Shown one piece after another: positions 7,307 through 9,356 of a stretch of 9,356 nt of DNA (within the stretch, counting starts at the first letter, position 1; each line of letters begins with the position of its first letter). The position numbers were made by a program, and so were the translations under genes. The notes beneath the pieces were generated by a model. The model ran no database searches. It was not told the DNA's origin and saw only the letters and a list, made by a program, of their open reading frames with translations. Origin of the DNA: Bacillus sp. (in: firmicutes) (GTDB lineage Bacteria > Bacillota > Bacilli > Bacillales > Cytobacillaceae); assembly GCA_003457145.1 (NCBI GenBank), contig DMSR01000434.1, positions 1 to 9,356 on the forward strand, in the 5' to 3' direction.

Positions 7307-7359
7307 CACTATGGGAATGAGGAAAAGTTAAATATCTTACACATAGGGGAGTGTCATAA

Positions 7360-8574
7360 ATGCTAAACCAAAAAACAATTGAAGTCATTAAATCAACCGT
7401 GCCGGTCCTTGAGGTTCACGGTGAACAAATCACAACAGTATTTTATAAAACAATGTTTGAAAACCATCCGGAACTATTGAATATTTTTAACCATGCAAAC
7501 CAAAAGCAGGGCAGGCAGCAAAGAGCCTTGGCGGGAACTGTCTATGCGGCAGCAAAATATATCGACAATCTTGAAGCGATTTTGCCGGTTGTAAACCAGA
7601 TTGCCCATAAGCATCGCAGTCTTGGAATCAAGCCGGAGCACTATCCGATTGTAGGAGAGCATTTATTGCTTGCTATTAAAGAAGTGCTTGGAGACGCGGC
7701 AACGGATGAAATCATCAATGCGTGGGGAGAGGCCTATGGGGTAATCGCTGATGCGTTTATTTCTGTAGAAGCAGAAATGTACGATGCGGCTGCAAGCCAA
7801 AAAGGCGGTTGGGATGGCTTCCGTTCGTTTGTCGTTACCAAGAAAGTCGATGAAAGTGAAGTCATTACTTCTTTCTATTTAAAACCGGTTGACGGAGAAG
7901 AAATTGCGGACTTCAATCCCGGCCAGTACATTAGCGTCAAGCTTGAAATTGAAGGGGAGGAGTTTACTCATATCCGCCAGTATAGCTTATCCGACGCACC
8001 GGGCAGAGATTACTACCGCATCAGCGTCAAAAAAGAAGAAGGCATGGCGACTCCTGATGGGAAAGTATCAAATTACCTTCACAGCAGTGTAAATGAGGGG
8101 GACATACTGAATATCAGTGCTCCTGCAGGTGACTTTTTCCTTAATACTGAAAACAGCAACCCAGTTGTGTTGCTGAGCGGCGGAGTTGGATTGACGCCAA
8201 TGGTCAGCATGTTGAACACTGTAGCAGAGCTGCAGCCCGAAAAAGAAGTTACGTTCATTCATGCAGCTGCAAATGGAAAGGTTCACGCGCTCAGGGATGA
8301 AGTAGCGGCAACAGCTGAAAAAGCAAAAGTGAATTCATATGTATTCTACGACGCTCCGACTGATGAGGACCGCCAGGAAAAGCTTTTTGATGTTGAAGGT
8401 TATGTAACGAAGGAATGGCTGAAGGAAAATGTTAACCTGGAACAAGCTGATTTCTATTTTTGCGGTCCGGTTCCATTTATGAAGGCAATTAATACTTCTC
8501 TTAAAGAGCTTGGGGTTACAGAAGAAAGAAGCCATTTTGAATTCTTTGGTCCAATGGCAAGTTTAGAAGCATAA
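7360..8574 (+). CDS. hmp: Flavohaemoprotein Hmp (nitric oxide dioxygenase)
   Basis: Hmp converts NO and O2 to nitrate using NAD(P)H, protecting the cytoplasm from nitrosative stress. The 404 residues cover all three domains of the family. The globin domain (about 1-140) has Tyr29, Phe43, Gln53, Leu57, proximal His85 (IAHKHRS) and Tyr95, all at the same numbers as in E. coli Hmp, and the catalytic-triad Glu at about 137 (FISVEAE). The FAD domain (about 150-260) has RQYSLSDAP (206-214). The NAD domain has GGVGLTPM (274-281), CGPVPFM (368-374) and the C-terminal FEFFGP. The start ATG has AGGGGAGTG nine bases or less upstream (about 7346-7354). It is a single-gene unit with its own promoter, Fnr-type box, NsrR-like dyad and terminator. 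No key residue is missing. Confidence 0.97.
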   Translation: MLNQKTIEVIKSTVPVLEVHGEQITTVFYKTMFENHPELLNIFNHANQKQGRQQRALAGTVYAAAKYIDNLEAILPVVNQIAHKHRSLGIKPEHYPIVGEHLLLAIKEVLGDAATDEIINAWGEAYGVIADAFISVEAEMYDAAASQKGGWDGFRSFVVTKKVDESEVITSFYLKPVDGEEIADFNPGQYISVKLEIEGEEFTHIRQYSLSDAPGRDYYRISVKKEEGMATPDGKVSNYLHSSVNEGDILNISAPAGDFFLNTENSNPVVLLSGGVGLTPMVSMLNTVAELQPEKEVTFIHAAANGKVHALRDEVAATAEKAKVNSYVFYDAPTDEDRQEKLFDVEGYVTKEWLKENVNLEQADFYFCGPVPFMKAINTSLKELGVTEERSHFEFFGPMASLEA

Positions 8575-8579
8575 AGATG

Positions 8580-8613
8580 AGCATCCTTCATTATGAAGGG
8601 TGCTTTACTTTTT
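8580..8613 (+). terminator. Rho-independent terminator of hmp
   Basis: AGCATCCTTC (8580-8589) pairs with GAAGGGTGCT (8595-8604) with one G-U pair and a five-base loop. A T-rich tail follows, including a six-T run at 8608-8613. It starts six bases after the hmp stop codon. Confidence 0.85.
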
Positions 8614-8673
8614 TAGAAGGCTGTTTTACTATCTTTGATTCTCATTGAAGATGCCCTTGAACAGGTAATAATA

Positions 8674-8696
8674 GACCGGGCGAGTTGATCCCGGTC
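8674..8696 (-). terminator. Possible terminator hairpin of the DUF1540 gene
   Basis: GACCGGG (8674-8680) and CCCGGTC (8690-8696) form a perfect GC-rich 7-bp stem with a nine-base loop, 17 bases past the stop of the - strand gene. The following - strand sequence is only moderately T-rich (TATTATTACC), so termination is uncertain. Confidence 0.45.
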
Positions 8697-8713
8697 CATA
8701 ACATTTAAGGACA

Positions 8714-8869
8714 TTATTCCATCGCTTCGAAGGTTTTGCAGTCGGTTTCCCTTGTATTATCTGCAGTTTCGCCATTATGGCTGACCACATATATCTGGTC
8801 AGCAGTGCAATGATTCCCCTGTTTCCAATAATGACAGTTGTTTACTTCACATAGAACATCCTTCGCCAT
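8714..8869 (-). CDS. Small DUF1540 Cys-containing protein, 51 residues
   Basis: A short gene reading MAKDVLCEVNNCHYWKQGNH at its start and ending in DCKTFEAME. Four Cys at residues 7, 12, 21 and 44 (C-x4-C-x8-C-x22-C), together with VLCEVNNCHYW and the late DCKTFE, match the DUF1540 family, which is common in Firmicutes and often 45-60 residues long. The spacing suggests a small metal-binding or disulfide-linked fold, but no biochemical function is established that I can name. The start ATG (8867-8869) has a strong AAAGGAG (8879-8885) nine bases upstream, and an extended -10 lies a further 13 bases up. There is no signal peptide or membrane segment. It is a single gene, convergent with hmp and in the same direction as the znuA-like gene upstream, from which it is separated by a terminator. 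Confidence 0.85.
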   Translation of the reverse strand: MAKDVLCEVNNCHYWKQGNHCTADQIYVVSHNGETADNTRETDCKTFEAME

Positions 8870-8897
8870 GAAATATCACTCCTTTTTGTTTGATACA

Positions 8898-8906
8898 ATA
8901 TTAGCA
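8898..8906 (-). promoter_or_regulatory. Possible extended -10 promoter of the DUF1540 gene
   Basis: On the - strand TGCTAATAT is an extended -10 (TGn plus TAATAT, 4 of 6 to TATAAT). The predicted start near 8891 gives a leader of about 22 bases containing the RBS. No good -35 at the right spacing is visible, and I did not find a convincing SigF/SigG or SigE match. Confidence 0.35.
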
Positions 8907-8974
8907 TGCAAAATGATCAAAGGTCCTATTCGAGCTAAAATAAGGCAGAATTACCGTCCCGGTAAGCTTAAAAT

Positions 8975-9000
8975 AAAAGCCCCCATAATTGGAGGCTTTT
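8975..9000. terminator. Terminator of the znuA-like gene (- strand)
   Basis: AAAAGCCCCCA (8975-8985) and TGGAGGCTTTT (8990-9000) pair over 11 positions with one mismatch-type position (a G-U in - strand RNA would be C-A, so the - strand stem has one bulged pair) and a four-base loop. On the - strand the stem ends in TTTT followed by ATTTT, a good tail, ten bases after the stop. A separate 6-bp hairpin (TTACCG 8951-8956 with CGGTAA 8960-8965) lies just beyond. Confidence 0.75.
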
Positions 9001-9009
9001 ATCAGTAGA

Positions 9010-9291
9010 TTATTCGTTTAAGGCTTTTTCCAATGTAGCGATATTAGCTTCCATTAACGTAAAGTATGTGTCCTTATTTTTTATGTTTTCATCAGTTAAT
9101 ACTGAAAGGTTGTGAAGAGTCAGCGATTTTGCGCCAATTTCATTTTCGACCATTTTTGCAAGCTTGGAATCGAAGTTTTGTTCATTAAGTACATACTTTA
9201 TTTTTTCTTCTTTAGCATGTGAAATCAGGCTTTGCAATTCCTTTTGCGAGGGATCATTTGTTGTTGAAAGTCCTGAGATGCTGATTTGTTT
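9010..9291 (-). CDS. ZnuA/AdcA-type metal ABC transporter substrate-binding protein, C-terminal part, disrupted at right edge
   Basis: These 93 codons are the C-terminal end of a cluster A-I (ZnuA/AdcA/TroA) lipoprotein that captures zinc or manganese outside the membrane for an ABC importer. Visible are KQISISGLSTTNDPS, KELQSLISHAKEEKIKYV, a conserved Glu in LNEQNFDSKLAKMV (metal-site region), GAKSLTLHNLSVLT and the typical ending TYFTLMEANIATLEKAL. The ending is closest to zinc-type ZnuA/AdcA proteins, but metal choice cannot be proved from this part. The frame is open from the stop (9010-9012) through 9291. Upstream of that it becomes nonsense with stops, because the expected preceding codons are present in the opposite orientation (9292-9332). 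The TTG near 9237 is internal and not a start. The remaining N-terminal part, with signal peptide and His-rich loop, is outside the window. Confidence 0.8.
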   Translation of the reverse strand, partial: KQISISGLSTTNDPSQKELQSLISHAKEEKIKYVLNEQNFDSKLAKMVENEIGAKSLTLHNLSVLTDENIKNKDTYFTLMEANIATLEKALNE

Positions 9292-9356
9292 CTCACTCAG
9301 CTTTCAGTTACTGGGAAAAGCGTTATGGCGTTAAACAAATCAGCATCTCAGGACTT
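9268..9356. repeat. Perfect 24-bp inverted repeat with 41-bp spacer at the window end
   Basis: Positions 9268-9291 and 9333-9356 are exact reverse complements. Pairing stops inward at 9292/9332 and is cut outward by the end of the window, so the true arms may be longer. The inner seven bases of the arms (TTTGTTT / AAACAAA) are probably a natural short inverted repeat of the intact gene, and the other 17 look like copied sequence. Confidence 0.9.
9285..9356 (+). pseudogene. Inverted fragment of the same znuA-like gene
   Basis: Read on the + strand, 24 codons give FVSHSAFSYWEKRYGV and then KQISISGL, up to the last base. HSAFSYWEKRYGVKQ is the conserved His-ligand block of ZnuA-type proteins (compare the family pattern HxAFxYxxxrYGlkQ), and KQISISGL repeats exactly what the - strand gene encodes at 9268-9291. 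It is therefore the segment that should precede codon KQISISGL in the - strand gene, turned round. An in-frame TGA lies directly before it (9282-9284), so it is not a separate gene. Confidence 0.8.

Larger units (their letters stand above)
7050..7359. other. Divergent intergenic region cwlJ/hmp
   Basis: These 310 bases contain no supported gene; a + strand ORF that runs into them from inside cwlJ is a shadow. From left to right they hold the cwlJ RBS and SigE-like promoter, a 6-bp hairpin (CCCAAG 7133-7138 with CTTGGG 7146-7151, loop of seven), an A/T-rich stretch with no clear signal at about 7152-7260, then the hmp control region (Fnr-type box, -10, NsrR-like dyad, RBS). Confidence 0.75.

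Noticed and set aside
9268..9356. Terminal inverted repeat of an insertion sequence or an attachment site
   Set aside because: Both arms and the spacer encode parts of one znuA-like gene, with no transposase or foreign sequence; a fold-back chimera explains all bases.
1..9356. A new defence, mobile or biosynthetic system
   Set aside because: All genes belong to known families with ordinary chromosomal roles; there are no CRISPR repeats, toxin-antitoxin pairs, phage genes or transposases.

Overview
The window looks like chromosomal DNA of a spore-forming, menaquinone-using member of the Bacillaceae (Bacillus or a close relative). The evidence is the Bacillus-type gene order menF-menD-menH-menB-menE-menC, a cortex-lytic enzyme of the CwlJ family behind a SigE-like promoter, strong AGGAGG-type ribosome binding sites, and low-to-moderate GC. 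Nearly everything has a recognisable family. I see no phage, insertion sequence, CRISPR array, RNA gene or new multi-gene system.

Positions 1-6547 (+ strand) hold the menaquinone operon. The 3' part of menF (isochorismate synthase) enters from the left edge. It is followed by menD (SEPHCHC synthase), menH (SHCHC synthase), menB (DHNA-CoA synthase), menE (OSB-CoA ligase) and menC (OSB synthase). Together they take chorismate to 1,4-dihydroxy-2-naphthoyl-CoA. menF/menD and menD/menH overlap by ATGA, and menE/menC overlap by 11 bases. menB stands apart: it has its own consensus RBS, a codon choice richer in CGT/CGC, and an intrinsic-terminator-like hairpin between it and menE. This suggests deliberate uneven expression within the operon.

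Positions 6548-7359: a very long, perfect palindromic stem ends menC and also contains the stop codon of the convergent gene cwlJ (- strand). cwlJ starts behind a SigE-type -10 (CATACAAT). The roughly 310-base divergent region between cwlJ and hmp carries that promoter and a small hairpin. It also holds an Fnr/CRP-type box centred 41.5 bases upstream of the predicted hmp start site, and an A/T dyad over the hmp -10 that resembles an NsrR site.

Positions 7360-8613 hold hmp (flavohaemoprotein, NO dioxygenase) and its terminator. Positions 8674-8906 hold a 51-residue DUF1540 protein on the - strand, with its own RBS and an extended -10. From 9010 to the right edge lies the 3' part of a ZnuA/AdcA-type metal-binding lipoprotein gene (- strand) with its terminator.

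The most unusual structure is at the right edge. The znuA-like reading frame stops making sense at 9292, and its missing upstream codons reappear on the opposite strand (9285-9356). They are flanked by a perfect 24-bp inverted repeat that runs to the last base. This is best explained as a fold-back (template-switch) chimera at a contig end, with a genuine small inversion as the less likely alternative.
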